From Avena insularis (Eukaryota; Streptophyta; Magnoliopsida; Poales; Poaceae), in contig CM042685.1 in the NCBI GenBank assembly GCA_023614405.1, positions 86,666,684-86,730,683 of the forward strand: a DNA stretch of 64,000 nucleotides, given 5' to 3'. Below the pieces are notes generated by a model, which saw nothing but the letters and a program-made list of their open reading frames with translations, was not told the origin of the DNA and did no database searches. Numbering within the stretch: the stretch's first letter is position 1; each line of letters begins with the position of its first letter. Shown piece after piece: positions 44,239 to 56,516 of this stretch. The position numbers and the translations under genes are program-made.

Positions 44239-45676
44239 TGATAGATCCAAATTCTGACACTTTTTTCCAATGATTTTCCTTTTGTTTTTGTTGGGTTTTG
44301 TTGGATTCTATCTTTCAAACTAATGTTAACATTGCGAATTAGCGAAACCTTGGTTTCTTGTGATGAATTTCTAGTAATAAACATTTTTGGAAGATCTTGG
44401 AGCATTTGTTAGATATTTACAACCAAACAAGAAAATCCTTACTTAAATCCCATGCATTAGAGGCGTCCAGGTCATGTATTGACTACTGGTACGGTGGAAC
44501 ACGCACATATCGTATGGTTGTATGACACTGTAGTGCCTCTGTTATATCAATACAAACAACTTCTGTATTGGAGGAGCGACAAAACACAAAACATAGCCGC
44601 CGCAAACCATTCTAGAAGAGGATAGATCAGATCTGAAGGAGGAGAAGAACATTGCCTCATTCTTCAAAGATCTCTAGCCTCTAATCCATTCACACCACCA
44701 TCATTCACACTTGTAGAGAGAAATAGAGAGATTGGCACTTGTAATATTTGGGCTTGATACTTTGATATTGTCTTGATTTGTATTTGATTTTATCTCCAAA
44801 TGATACTGTGGCTTGCTACGGTAAAGTTGAGATGATTTCCCTTTATAATATTATTATGCCTTTGATCTATCTTCCTCTGATGTCTAAGTAAATCCCCATA
44901 GGCGTGGGATATGTAGAGGATTGGTGAGATGTGACGTGCCTCTCTTACTTCCATCCATTTGTGATTGTTGTCATGATTATTGTAACGTGAGAATGAATAT
45001 CTATGTCTGCTTAATGATTGTTTTCTAATTTAAGGGCCAGATAACATGATCTCGAGATCTCATAGATATGAACTTGTACACTAGCGAATCAGCAAACCCC
45101 GAGTGACACGGCCGATATCAATGAGGAGCTAGTACTACTCAAGGTTAAACAAGGAACCATCATGATTAAATCCTTGATATGGTCGAAAGACCTTAATTAA
45201 TGTGCTAACCATTTTCTGTGGTAACAGGCAGATGGATCATTGGGACTAGGAGGAATTTTCCAGGAGGACTCCTAGTCAGTATATGGGTTGCTTGCCTACT
45301 CACTTATGAATATGAAGTATCACAATCACATAAGTCATTTCATCCATTTGGCACATTCACTATCACCATGAAATAATTCTCTCCGTGCCTAACTTCTCAT
45401 CTACAGGAACTCCGAACACTTTCATCATCTTTTTACTTTTATGTTATTTACTTTCCGCATCTACCTTCACTCAAGTTTCCTCTATTATTCACTCAACACT
45501 TTACACCTCCAACGCTTGAAGTCAATTCACTCAAGACCTGCGACACCTTGGGTGCGATAGAAATGCCACATAAAAACATTTATCGAAGCTCCTTATTTGG
45601 AGCGATATAAAAACTAGAATTAATACTTCTATGAAAACATGCTCTAACGAACTTGTGCACTTGCAGGCCATCATCA
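44239..45676 (+). repeat. 3' LTR of element D
   Basis: 1438 bp, TGATAGATCC...GGCCATCATCA. It contains the unoccupied target of CACTA F (CTCTCTTACTTCC, about 44941). It is followed by ACATC, the partner of ACGTC at 7999-8003. Confidence 0.95.
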
Positions 45677-46164
45677 ACATCCACAAGCTCGCCAATCTCC
45701 GTCTCGAGAGTGTACATGGCCTCCAGAGTGGCGCTTGGATGAGGCTTAAATGGTCGCAAAACTTGGGCATAATCAAGCGTCAGAGCTAGCTGTAGGAGGT
45801 TGGTGAATAGAGTCCTTCCCATGGTGCTCAGCATCTCCTGTCACTCGCCCGTGATGAAGCCGTTCAGGCATCATGCTGCCTTGTCCAGGAGGGCAAGGAT
45901 CATGCGGGTGAGCTCGAGGAAGGCCTTGACTTTGTGACCGGCCTGGAGCTCAGGGCCACTGAAGCACTTAGGCCTGAAGGTGGAGAGAAGAACAACGCTC
46001 TGTTACATAAGAGCAAAGAATGACCTCTTCTGGTTCTCCAGCGCTTCGCGAGCTATCCGATCATCCTTCTCGCGAGCCTCGGTGGTAGCGGCGGCATTTC
46101 CTTTAGCATGGTAACCTCGCCCTTAAGTTCCTCGACCTCATGAGATGAGTTGTCATGGGACTGA
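45677..46164 (-). pseudogene. Gag-like gene E, middle piece
   Basis: Minus-strand frame MLSTMGRTLFTNLLQLALTL through VLRPFKPHPSATLEAMY and LETEIGELVDV (45834 on) connects in frame to VSIRVFSHD at 8003. Upstream, SSHEVEELKGEVTMLK (about 46145-46100) connects to the coiled-coil part at 50315. A stop and frame changes lie near 45830-46100 (ALM-stop-QSVVLL, CLNGFITGE-stop). The order, coiled coil then VLRPFKP then acidic tail, resembles the C-terminal half of gag-like proteins of some grass Gypsy elements (Transposase_28 group); that family name is tentative. Confidence 0.55.
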
Positions 46165-47422
46165 TGTAACATACCAAAAATATTAAACTAGAATCATCAA
46201 ACTCTAATCATCAAAATTAGGGTTAACAAAAACTTTTCCAATTAAAATATGAAAGCATTCATATGTGTGTGCATTAAAATTTGGATTCTTTTGAATTGCC
46301 TTGCTTGTGTGTTTCTTTGCTTGGAAAATGATTCTTAGGTGAATTCAACATCATCTAAACAATCCCCACACTTTTCCCAAAGACAAATAAATCAAAATAA
46401 ACAAAATAAGGGAATGGTCACTTTGGCCAATTTAACTCCCATGCCTACTTTGGCTGTCTCTAACTTTCAAAACTTAACAGAAACTTGTTTGGATCTTTAC
46501 ACTCCTTGATAGTACTCATAACAAAGTACCAAGGGCCACCTTGTGATCATCCAAATACATTTGAATGCATAGTTTAAAGGACAGTTCAAGATTGAATCTA
46601 TATCATATGGGAAGATCCCACTTTTTCAAAAACCACTCAAACAAGCTCAACTTTCAAAACCCAAGCATCCACAGAATCACCAGCACATGCCTAGCACACC
46701 CACCAAAAATATTTTCGAAATTCAAAACTTGAATTCATGCGGCCATTTCATCAAACACCTTGCAGATTCAAATCTAACAAAATCAAAACACTATAGTGTG
46801 CAGTGTTTCGGGCCTAACTTGTTACCTCTCTGTACACCACTAGACTTAGTAGATCATCTAACGACCCTAACTAATCCCTAGCACCACTGTAAGCTTGACA
46901 ATGTAATCAATGGTGAACAACCGATAGCACCCATGTCACCCCAGTGTGGACAGCAGGCTAGAGGAAGAACTAGCCGTGCCAACCTTGTCTAGGAGGTAGC
47001 CCATGCCTCACCGCCCCCTCTCGACCAACCCTGCCTCGCAGACAGCAGCCAGAACCGCCAGGAATGCCACGCCCATGCCATTGTCAACCATGCCGACGTG
47101 CGCCGTAGAGCACGCGCCGTTCCCACTCAACCAGGCCACCTCGAACCCTCGCCGCCCGCCAACATGCTCCCCACCATCACAGGAGACCGCCAGACATGCC
47201 CATTTCACCGCCTGTGCCCCGTAGCCACCGCTCGCCATCGAAGACGCCGCCTCTGCCGCGCAGAACGTCAAGCGTTCCAGACCGTTTTCCACCGCCCCTA
47301 CTCGCGCATTAAAGACACAGAGCATCGACAGGAGACCAACGATCGATCGCCACCCTCGGCCATGCCTCTAGCAGCCCATAGCCCTGTCGCCTGCCCATCT
47401 CGTTCGGTCTCGTCGTCGAGAC

Positions 47423-47430
47423 TATAAATA
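47423..47430 (+). promoter_or_regulatory. TATA box of solo LTR J
   Basis: TATAAATA is preceded by GTCGTCGAGAC and followed by GATGCCTCCC. It is a strong plant TATA box in the GC-rich region of the LTR, so transcription would start near 47455. Confidence 0.6.
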
Positions 47431-48666
47431 GATGCCTCCCCCGCTCAAACTCTTCACACCATCTCACTCCCCTCTCCTCACTGATCATTCCACCTTGTTC
47501 CCGGAGCAAGGCAAGCAGCGCAGTGCCGGAATTTCACCGGATCCCGCCGCTGCTGGAGAAGAAGGGAGCCAGCGATTGGAGCTGCCCCAGGAGAAGCTGC
47601 CGGTACCAGGAGGTTCGCCGTTGTCGACTTCGTCGTTCTACCGCCTCGCCGACCCTCGCCTGAGCCCCGGTGAGACTCCCACGACCCCCACCTGCCGCGT
47701 TAGGGTTCTGTCTCGCTGGCGCTGCCCGACGTGGACGATGAACCAGAGCCGTTGGATTAGAACTAGATCCAACGCACCATGTTGCCCCGTACCGCTTTGC
47801 ACCCCCTGTCTCACTGACGCGTGGGGACAACAACTTAACCAGCCCGTGTAAGCGCTATGCGTAGTAGGCCGGCCCATTTTCTCTTCCCGCGCAGCCCGCT
47901 CGTTTGAATTTGGATTTTTCTATTTTCATTCAAACACAGTTCTGTACCTAGTTTCAAAAATCAACCCAGCTCAATTCAGTGAACCAAACTGAATAAAACC
48001 AATTTTGTTAGAAAGGTCTGGAAGTGCTGAATCCAAGCCCGTTGGATTCAAATCATTTGGATATGTAGATCACCCTTGGTAAAAATAACAAGGCAGAAGC
48101 TTTCGTGCATTCAAACATTTTTCAAATTTAAACCATAATAGCTTTTGAGTTGATTCCAACTCTCAAAAATCACAAGTAACCATACCTTTCATAATATATA
48201 AAAAAATTGGGTTTACTTACAGAAATAATGTTCAAGTAATAAAAGGATGCCACATAGACATTTCTAGTCACTTTATTTAAATGAAATAAAAGGTTAAATC
48301 TTATTAAATTGTGACACACTTTAAATCACATTACCATGTACTGAAATATGTGGTGATGACATGTGTCGACATGATCCCATGTTTGGTTTGGAGAATATTA
48401 AATCTTAAGTAGTTTTTCAATGAGTAGAAATTACTTTTCTAAAAATAAAATCAATAAGCCAAATGCTTTAATCTTGTAATGTTAGTGATGATGCTAGATC
48501 ATCTATAGAACCATTGTGTGTGATGATTGAAAGTAGTTAAGTATTGTTTGGTGATTGTGTACCTCGTATTTATTCATAGACGCTAGTACCGACCAAGGAT
48601 ACGAGGAGGAAGGAGGATACTACGAAGAAGAAGCCGAGGAGAACTTCAACCACTGCTCTGCACAAG

Positions 48667-48944
48667 GCAAGCCAATACTTTCAAGCTATTCACTTAGCAA
48701 GCTTATACTAATACTGATGCAAGCCTTACTAATCAAGTTGACCTATGCAAGCTAACACTTGCAAGATACTATACTTATGCAAGCCTAATACTACTAGTTG
48801 ATTGGGCAAGCCAATACTTGCAAGCTATTCACTTACCAAGCTTATACTGATAATGATGCAAGCCTTGCTAATCAAGTTAACCTATGCAATGCACTAAGCA
48901 TGCTTGGTTAGAAACATTTGATGATACCCAATCCTAGTTTTACT
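48667..48944 (+). repeat. 139-bp tandem duplication in LTR J
   Basis: GCAAGCCAATACTT(T/G)CAAGC begins at 48667 and again at 48806, followed in both by ATTCACTTA(G/C)CAAGCTTATAC and GATGCAAGCCTT(A/G)CTAATCAAG. Confidence 0.75.
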
Positions 48945-50314
48945 TGCAAGCTTTCTACTTTATTTCTTTATCAAAGCTACTACTTAGAGTTTACCTAAGT
49001 GAATTGTAGGTTCTAGAAAGAAAATTGAAGGTTGCATAAAGAGCATGAAATTGGGCCTAAGCTAGATAATCTTGATGTCATCCCAAGGCATAAGATTGAA
49101 CTTAGTTAACTCCACTAGTTTACCACTCATTAGTACTTACCCCCATTTGTAGATGCTAGTGCTAAGCATAAAACTTGATCAACTTTAGATGGGAATACTT
49201 GGTGGAAATATGGTTATGAATACCTTGGAATGATGGATCATTCTATTGAGTTGTTTTGACATGTGTTTCTGAACACCAGATGATTTTGGTGATGAAAATG
49301 TTAAGGCATGAGCCTGAGCCCTTTATAAAACTGATGGTTGTCTAGATGCGATACCATTCCAATTTTACCGTACAACCACAATACCCGAAGATTGGGTAGG
49401 GCTTGACTGGAAACTTATATACCTTAGTATTAGTTCCCTCCCGACCAAGGTCTGAGCTGAGGCTACCTTGTGAAGATTGTCCACCTGTGCAGTACCCAAG
49501 ATGACATGGTTGGGAGACCAAACTCATAGGAGAGGTGCTTATACTAGGGCGTGTAATCGAAAGGTTAGGATTGATTATCCACATACTAAGTATGGTGAAT
49601 TCATGATTTTGTTCCTGACGGATGTATCGAATGTTGTGGTGAAAGTGTACAATCCATGCAGAGTGTCAAACTATTCGAATAGCCGCGTCCGCGGTTATGG
49701 ACAGTTGGAGTGGCCATACTGTTCCCCTGTCAGATGTTTTCAAAATGACTTGTGAAATGAATTGAGGATTTGACTTGACCACAATAGAGTTGTGGCATGA
49801 AATACAAGTTCCCACTCAGGTGTTATAAATGTTCAACTAGCATTCGTTGCTTCTGAACTTAGTAGAGGTAAATCTGGCTTTTTGCAAAACAACCGTAGAG
49901 CTTAGTGTCCTACTACAAAAACCCCCTTCACTTGTTAGTACTAGTTTGCGAGTACTTAAAGAGTACTCATGGCTTTGTCCCTGGCTATTCCCATGGCCAG
50001 ATTATGAAGAGGAGTACCGGGAGGATGGACCCCAGGAAGGTTACGACCACTAGGATCATCTCCCATCATCATCATTTCCTGTGACCCCGAAGATGGAGCT
50101 TCGCCCACGCTACCGTTATTATTACGTATTCCGCTGCTTGAGCTGTATTAAGAACTGGAACATGAGATCCTTATTTGTGTAAGATCTTATGTATGGTTTG
50201 TAATGGATGATGTAGTGTGGTATCCAATTCTGTTATGTCTCACAAAAATGGTATTCCTGGGATTGCAATGTAAGGCATAACAGGCATCTGGGATTAAAAA
50301 TCCGGGTGTTGACA

Positions 50315-51942
50315 ACTGCTCCGCAGCCTTGAGAGCCTGACAAAGACGCGAGTTCTCCACTTTCTCTTTGGCAAGAGAGCCATTGGACTCCTCTTGCTTA
50401 GCACTAACCTCGCGAGATAGAGAGTCTAGCTCCTTCTGGCGCTTAACCACATCCATCTCGCGGGAAGAAATATCTCCCTCGCTGGAAGATAGGGCCTTCA
50501 CATGCACGAAAATATGGATTTCCGCAACTGTAATGATCGTTGTCGCATCTACCGAAACGTGCCGAAGCATGTCCTCCACTTGAAGGCGTTCCTTCTATTG
50601 CTCCACCGCCATCACCTTCTAGGCCTCGCTGAGATTTCCCCAATATCGAATGAGATGATGGTCCTCCTCCGTAGCCTCCACCATGCACCAGTCCAGTTTA
50701 GTGCGAACACTAGAAGTGAGCTGGCATGCGCTCGACCAGGGTAGAGCTAGGGGACGCTTGCGAGGTCAGGACAAATGCTTGGGACTTGGCAGAGCCCACC
50801 TCCAAGATGACCAAAGGGCATAGGACCGGACCTCCTCCGGCTCTGAGGACGGCTGGGACTGCAAGAATCTCCAAAGCCGGGGCTAGAGATGAAACCAGCC
50901 CCGATCGTTTCAGGGGAGCGATGGCCTCTAGGGTGGGTTCGTGAGCCTCTCCTTCTCTAGAGTTATCGACCGCCGAGCTCTTGGCAGGGAAGGGGCCCTG
51001 CCCAACGCTGCCTAGGTCTAGGGCTAGCGCCTCACTGACAAGCGCCTCCTTCTCCAGAGACGACCAGAGAGTGTTCACGCTCTTCACGGACAGGTCACCC
51101 TGTGCGCCCCCTTTCACAGGAGGAGCAGCCATCGACGAACTAATTCGGGATGAGGATCTGTCCTGTACAACTTCCTCTGCTGCTGGTAGGGATGAAGAGG
51201 CCAAAGATGAGGGAGCGCCCATCAAAGAGACAACCTCCTTCATCCCGGGTGCCGCCTGTGTAGGCGGATCCATAGGCATAGGAGAGGGATTGCCGAGGTG
51301 CACTGCCAGGTATACCTGCTTAGGGGAGCTCCTCTTCAGCATTCACTGCTTTTGGGGCGGACTACCGCTGGGAAGAATGAGATAAATGAGACACAAGATA
51401 CACAGCCAGTGGAGAAAGGGAAGCACAAATAAATCTCACCTAGAGGTCCTGGCAGTCAGGGGGCTCGGCTCCCAGCGCCCCCGCTTTGCACCAGGGGGAA
51501 CGAAAGCCTTAATAGAGCCTAGATTCTTGTTCCCTGCTATAGCGGCCTCCCAAGGGGAGCACACTTCCTCAGCAGACCCCACGAGGTTTGGGGCCCTGAT
51601 ACGCTCCTCGTTGGGTGCCGCCTGGGGATCTCTCTAGCTTGTGCCACTCTTCACCTCCACAACTTCCCCAGAAGCAGCCTCCCGTACGCTGTCATACGAA
51701 GTGATCGGAAGATAGACCGGTACCAGAGTATTCTCGCATTTCCCCACGTGGTTGTTAGGAAGTATCCCCTACTCGTCAAATTGGGAAAGAGACGCATGGA
51801 TCTCGGTTTTCCTTGTGTCAGAGCAAAGAGGCAAAATCCCCACGGTAAGCTCCAACTCGATGGTGGAGCAGCTCGCAGAGGTGCTTCTCCATGAAGGAGT
51901 CGTCAGTGAAACCGGCTCCTAGAGACTAGTGGTCCTCCTCGT
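50315..51942 (-). pseudogene. Gag-like gene E, N-terminal and coiled-coil part
   Basis: On the minus strand a 210-codon frame (51342-50710, LKRSSPKQVYLAVHLGNPSP ... APPVKGGAQGDLS) is rich in Ser, Pro and Ala and probably disordered. It is followed by a heptad-rich part (50579-50315, REMDVVKRQKELDSLSREVS ... KVENSRLCQALKAAEQ) that looks like a coiled coil. After removal of LTR J it continues into SHDNSSHEVEEL. The region upstream (51343-51942) shows only scattered fragments with stops. The start is lost where LTR I has inserted (51942/51943). The gene is an old retrotransposon gag-like ORF; I do not recognise RT or integrase that belong to it. Confidence 0.55.
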
Positions 51943-52607
51943 TGTAACATCCCATCATTAGAGCTTAGAAATAAGCTAAACCCAGGTGTGTGCATTGCAT
52001 TTATGCATAGAAAATATGAATATTTTTCACGCTTTTGAATAAAACTTGTCAAGGTGATTGAAGCTTCTCTTAACTTGGTGGAACTGAAGTAGATCATCAA
52101 GTTAATTGCAATAGGTTTCAATATGACCTTTGATAAACCTTATTTTGGGTTAAGATAATTTGATCTATGGGAAGATCAAATAGAATAAAACTAAACCACA
52201 ACACATTGCTTAATGATTAATATCGGATCCTTAAGAGATCATATCATGGCATTCATTACAACAACTCATAATACCAAGTTAAGTATATAACTCAGGTAAC
52301 AAGAATTTAATAACTAAGTCTTGATCTATCTTATTCTTATCCATTCCTACCATGAGCATCATGGTAGTTCTTAAACACTAATTCCTTATCACTTATTGAG
52401 TAGGAAGGAAATCAAGTCAAGAACCTTCACCACATATATTTCTTGCCATATCAATCTTATCATCTCTTTTGAACCATGACCTAATATCTGTTGTTCATCA
52501 ATGCTGAGTGATCAATCCTTGATCTATCAATTCTTAACCTATAAACTCTTGTCCTTATTATAGCAATCACTTTAAAGTCTTTAGAGAAAGAAGTAAGAAG
52601 AGGTAAG
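51943..52607 (+). mobile_element. Partial Gypsy LTR (element I), same family as K
   Basis: It begins TGTAACATCCCATCATTAGAG and matches the reverse complement of K from 5809 leftwards (shared AAATAAGCT(A/G)AACCCAG and GCATTGCATTTATGCATAGA). It is interrupted at 52607/52608 by Copia C. The rest of I lies beyond the nested elements, outside the window. Confidence 0.7.
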
Positions 52608-54532
52608 TGTTGGAGATATGCCCTAGAGGAAATAATAAATGTAGTTATTATTATATCTGTGTGTTTATGATAAAATGTTTACATTCATGCTATAATAGTA
52701 TTAACAAGGGAACATTAATACTTGTGTGATTTGTAAACTAAATTAGAGTCCCTAGTAAAGCCTCTTCATAATACTAACTTGTTGGTTAATATATGATTGT
52801 GGTTTCCCTATCATGAACATTGATATGTTGTTAACAACAAGATCATATGATTAGGAGAATGCTATGATGGACCTACTCCTATAGATAAGCGTAGCATAAA
52901 GATCAAGTCATTTTAATAGTTCAATTGCTATAAGCTTTCTGATACATAGTAACCTAATTCCTTCGACCATGAGATCATGCTTATCACCATCACCGGAAGG
53001 ATGCATTGATGACATCAAAAACCACACCGTAACTGGGTGGCTATAAAGGTGGCATTGAGTGTTCGGAAAGTATGGGTTGAGACACATGGTTCAATAGTGG
53101 GATTTGTCCATCCATATGACGGATAGATATACTCTGGGCCCTCTCGATGGAATGTCATCCAATTAGCTTGCAAGCATGTGATTGGCTCACAAGGGATCAC
53201 ATATCACGGGAACGAGAAAAGAGTACTTATCAGTAACGAGGTTGAACTAGGTATGTAGAGATACCGATGATCAAAACCTCGGATAAGTAAACTATCGTGA
53301 GACAAAGGGAAATTGGTATCGTATGTAAGTGGTTCATTCGATCACAAAGTAATCGTAGAAATATGTGGGAGCCATATGAATTTCCAGATTCCTCTATTGG
53401 TTATTGTTCGGAGAAGTGTCTCGATTATGTCCGCATAATTCACGAAGCGTAGGGAGACACACTTAAGGATTCAATGTTGTTGAGTAGTTATGGAATGATG
53501 AGTAAGAGACCGAATGTTGTTCGGAGTCTCGGATGGGATCCGAGATATCACGAGGAGATCCGGAGAATAATATTCATATAAGGAATGTCCTGTTTCGGAG
53601 TTGGGGAATGATTCCGGTGTTTTCATCGTGAATGTTCTAGAAGGGTCCGGAAGGTCTGACACTCCGGAGGGGAAGGGTACATGAATGTGTCATAACAATA
53701 TGGAATGGTTGCATCATGTACTAGGTATCATGGCTGGGAAAAATAAAGGGATAATACAAATCCTAGTTTGAAAAGTCAAACGCCAATTTGAAAAGTCAAA
53801 CGGCTAGTTTGCTTGGTGAAGGGAGAGTAGGAAACCTACTTGGGGAGGAAGTCCTCCTCCCTCCACCCGCCGGCCAAGGAGTCCGAGTTGGGGGAGGACT
53901 CCCTCCTCCCAATCGGCGCCCTCCCACCTATAAAAGAAGGGGCAGGGGTGCCCCTCTTCCCTACAGCCAACACCACACAAACCCTAACCCTAAACCGCCG
54001 GCGCCACCACCCCCTGCTGCCGCCGCTGCCTAGGGCACCACCAACTCGCCGAGTTGGGGTGAAACCCTAACCCTAGCCGCCGGCTAGCCTCCTCCCTTGG
54101 TGCCTCTAAACCCTAGATCGCCAAGGCCTCTCTCATAGTCCACCATACTCGCTCCGGCTTAAGGAACAGCCCTGCGAGATCTCCCCTCTACTTCCGGTAC
54201 CACGCTGTCGTGCTGCCGGAATCGTGAGGAGAGTGCTACAACCTCCGCTGCCTGCTAGAACAAAGGAGAGGAAGGTCTTCATCGAGTACCGAACGTGTGA
54301 CCGACTGCTGGAGCGCTGCCGGAACGCGGCGCCGGAAGGATCCTCTACACAATCTTGAGATCGGCAAGAGTATGGCTACATCACCCACGAGAATCCGCTC
54401 TCGTTAACCGCTTTGGAATATTCGAGGGTGAGTTCCTCCATCGTCTCGTTGCTACAATCTAGTAGATAGATCTTGGATTGTTTGTTTGCATGCGGTAGAA
54501 TTTTTTTGTTTTCCATGCTACAAACCCCTACA
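52608..54532 (+). repeat. 5' LTR of Copia C
   Basis: TGTTGGAGATATGCCC...CCCCTACA. A TATA box (TATAAAA, 53929-53935) lies before GAAGGGGCAGGGG, the same place as TATATAAGG in A. Confidence 0.95.
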
Positions 54533-54533
54533 G

Positions 54534-54545
54534 TGGTATCAGAGC
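54534..54545 (+). promoter_or_regulatory. Primer binding site of Copia C (tRNA-iMet)
   Basis: TGGTATCAGAGC one base after the LTR end, complementary to initiator tRNA-Met. Confidence 0.9.
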
Positions 54546-55717
54546 CGTGTCTATATGTAGATTTGTTGCACGAGTAGAACACAATGGTCATTATGGGCGG
54601 TGGTGCTTTTGTTATCAATTTCTTCTTGTGTACTTTGCATCTTGCGGTATGATGGGATGAAGTGGCCCGGGCTAACCTTACATGACATCGTTCATGAGAC
54701 ATGCTCCACGCTCAACATGCAACTTGTATTGCATAAGTGGCTTCTTGGTGTCTCTCCCATTATAGTATAGATCCAATTTACAATGGGCACTTGATAGTTC
54801 AAGCATCAACGTTGTGGTTCTTGTTCGTAAGTTAGATCGACACTTATTGAAAGCAACAAACCACGTAAAATATGCAAAGAAAATTAGAGGTGTCTAACTT
54901 TGTTTTGCAGGGGTGTGCTATGGTGTGATATGGCCATGATTGTGATTATATTTGATGTATGCAATGTTCCTTATTGTAAGTTGGCAACCGGAAGGAGCCA
55001 TATGGTTGTCTTTAAATTCTGTTAAGACCCGCGTGTCTATTCAACGTACTTGTAATAGTTGAATCTGGTGGACGACAACCATGGAGCAGCGTCATTGACC
55101 TTGATGGAATGCCGGTGATGATGGAGATCATGTTCGTGCTTGAAGATGGAGATCGGAAGCACAAAGAAGAAAGGCCATATCATATCACATATTATGAATT
55201 GCATGTGATGTTAATCCTTTATGCATCTTGTATTGCTTAGTTAACGGCGGTAGCATTATAAGATGATCCCTCATGCACATAAATTTCAAGTTTTAAAGTG
55301 TTCATCCTTAGTAAGCACCGTTGCTAAAGCTTGTTGTTTCGAAGCACCACGTGATGATGGGTGTGTTAGATTCTACAAGTGTATACAACGTGAGCAAGCT
55401 AGATTTGCTCATGCAGAAGCTAAGGTTTGATCTTGACGAGCCTGGCATGTACAAACATGGTCTCGGAACACGGATCACCAAAAGGTAAAGCATTAATCAT
55501 ATAGTAGATATGATGAACATGTCGATTGTTCGCCATTGAAGCTACATCAACTCTCGTGATGATCGGTTTTGATGTGGTGGATTTGGTTCGTGTGATCACT
55601 AAAACAATGTGAGGGATATTGTTTTGAGTGGGAGTTCACCTAGATTAATTTAACTATTAATTAGAACTCAATTTGTCATAAACTTAGTCTAAACTATTGC
55701 AAATATGTTGTAGATCA
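54546..55717 (+). other. Untranslated leader of Copia C
   Basis: About 1.2 kb without a conserved ORF between primer site and gag. The part from 55056 on is shared with A, and the whole with B. Confidence 0.8.
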
Positions 55718-56516
55718 ATGGCGGTCCCTACCATCAATTTTAATGCGTTCCTAGAGAAAGAAAAGTTGAAAAACAATGGAAGCAACTTCGCGGATTGGTT
55801 CCGCAATTTGAGGATTGTCCTCAATGCTAGTAATTTGACATATGTGCTGGATGCACCGCTGGGTGACCTGCCTGCAGCTGATGCTACCGATGAGGTAAAG
55901 AATGTTTTCCTAGCTCGGAAGAATCAGTACTCCACAGTTCAGTGTGCTATCTTGTATGGTTTGGAATCGGATCTTCAGAAAAGGTTTGAGAACCATGACC
56001 CATATGATATTGTCCGTGAACTCAAATTGATATTTGAGACTCACGCGGCACTTGAGAGTTATGAGGCTTCTGAAAAGTTCTTTAACTGCAAGATGGAAGA
56101 GGGCAGCTCCGTCAGTGAGCATGTGCTTAAGATGTCTGGGCACGCTAACAAACTCCGAAGCTTGGGTATAGTGATTCCTAATGCTTTGGGGATTTACCAT
56201 GTCCTCCAATCACTAACACCAAGTTATAAGAACTTTGTGATGAACTAAAATATGCAAAGCATGAACAAGCAGTTGCCAGAACTCTTCTCCATGTTAAAAT
56301 ATGCAGAAGTGGAGATCAAGAAAGAGCACCAAGTGTTGATGGTCAATAAGACCACCAAAATTCAAGAAAGGCAAGTCTAAGCAAAAGGGTAACTTCAATA
56401 AGGGTGGTAAGAAAGTTGTCGCACCGGCGAAGAAGACCAAGGCTGGACCTAAGGCTGATACTGAGTGCTTTTACTGCAAGGGAGAGGGTCACTAGAAGCG
56501 GAATTGCCGAAAGTAC
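55718..56516 (+). pseudogene. gag: gag of Copia C, broken
   Basis: The start ATG at 55718 gives AVPTINFNAFLEKEKLKNNG, open for 176 codons to a Tyr-to-stop change at 56246-56248 (FVMN-stop-NMQS). A frame change near 56359 follows. The zinc knuckle CFYCKGEGH is followed by TAG (56493-56495) where Trp stands in A (HWKRNC). The two changes in A that shift the early gag frame are absent here. Confidence 0.9.

Larger units (their letters stand above)
8004..45676 (+). mobile_element. Athila-like Gypsy retrotransposon D, host of F and B
   Basis: The LTRs begin TGATAGATCCAAATTCTGAC (8004 and 44239) and end ...GGCCATCATCA (29681 and 45676). The 5' LTR is split by CACTA element F; 710 bp plus 728 bp give 1438 bp, the same length as the 3' LTR (44239-45676). 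Five-base flanks are ACGTC on the left and ACATC on the right, a target duplication with one CpG-type transition. The internal region holds a primer site resembling the tRNA-Asp type of Athila elements, gag, a protease region and a third ORF, but no recognisable RT, RNase H or integrase. Native length without F and B is about 8.4 kb. It inserted in gene E, whose frame resumes on both sides. Confidence 0.85.
46165..50314 (+). mobile_element. Solo LTR of a long-LTR Gypsy element (J)
   Basis: It starts TGTAACATACCAAAAATATT and ends ATCCGGGTGTTGACA, 4150 bp. The flanks are ACTGA (46160-46164) and ACTGC (50315-50319), a duplication with one change. Removing it rejoins the coiled-coil frame of gene E. 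No internal region or second LTR is present, so it arose by recombination between LTRs. Inside are a GC-rich block (about 46970-47870) with a TATA box and a 139-bp partial duplication. Small ORFs in the GC-rich block resemble nothing I know. Confidence 0.75.

Noticed and set aside
47003..47851. Several overlapping ORFs on both strands in the GC-rich block of J
   Set aside because: High GC lowers stop frequency; the TATA box and LTR context explain the block better than a gene.
1..52607. K and I as the two LTRs of one element
   Set aside because: They are inverted relative to each other and interrupt different host sequences.
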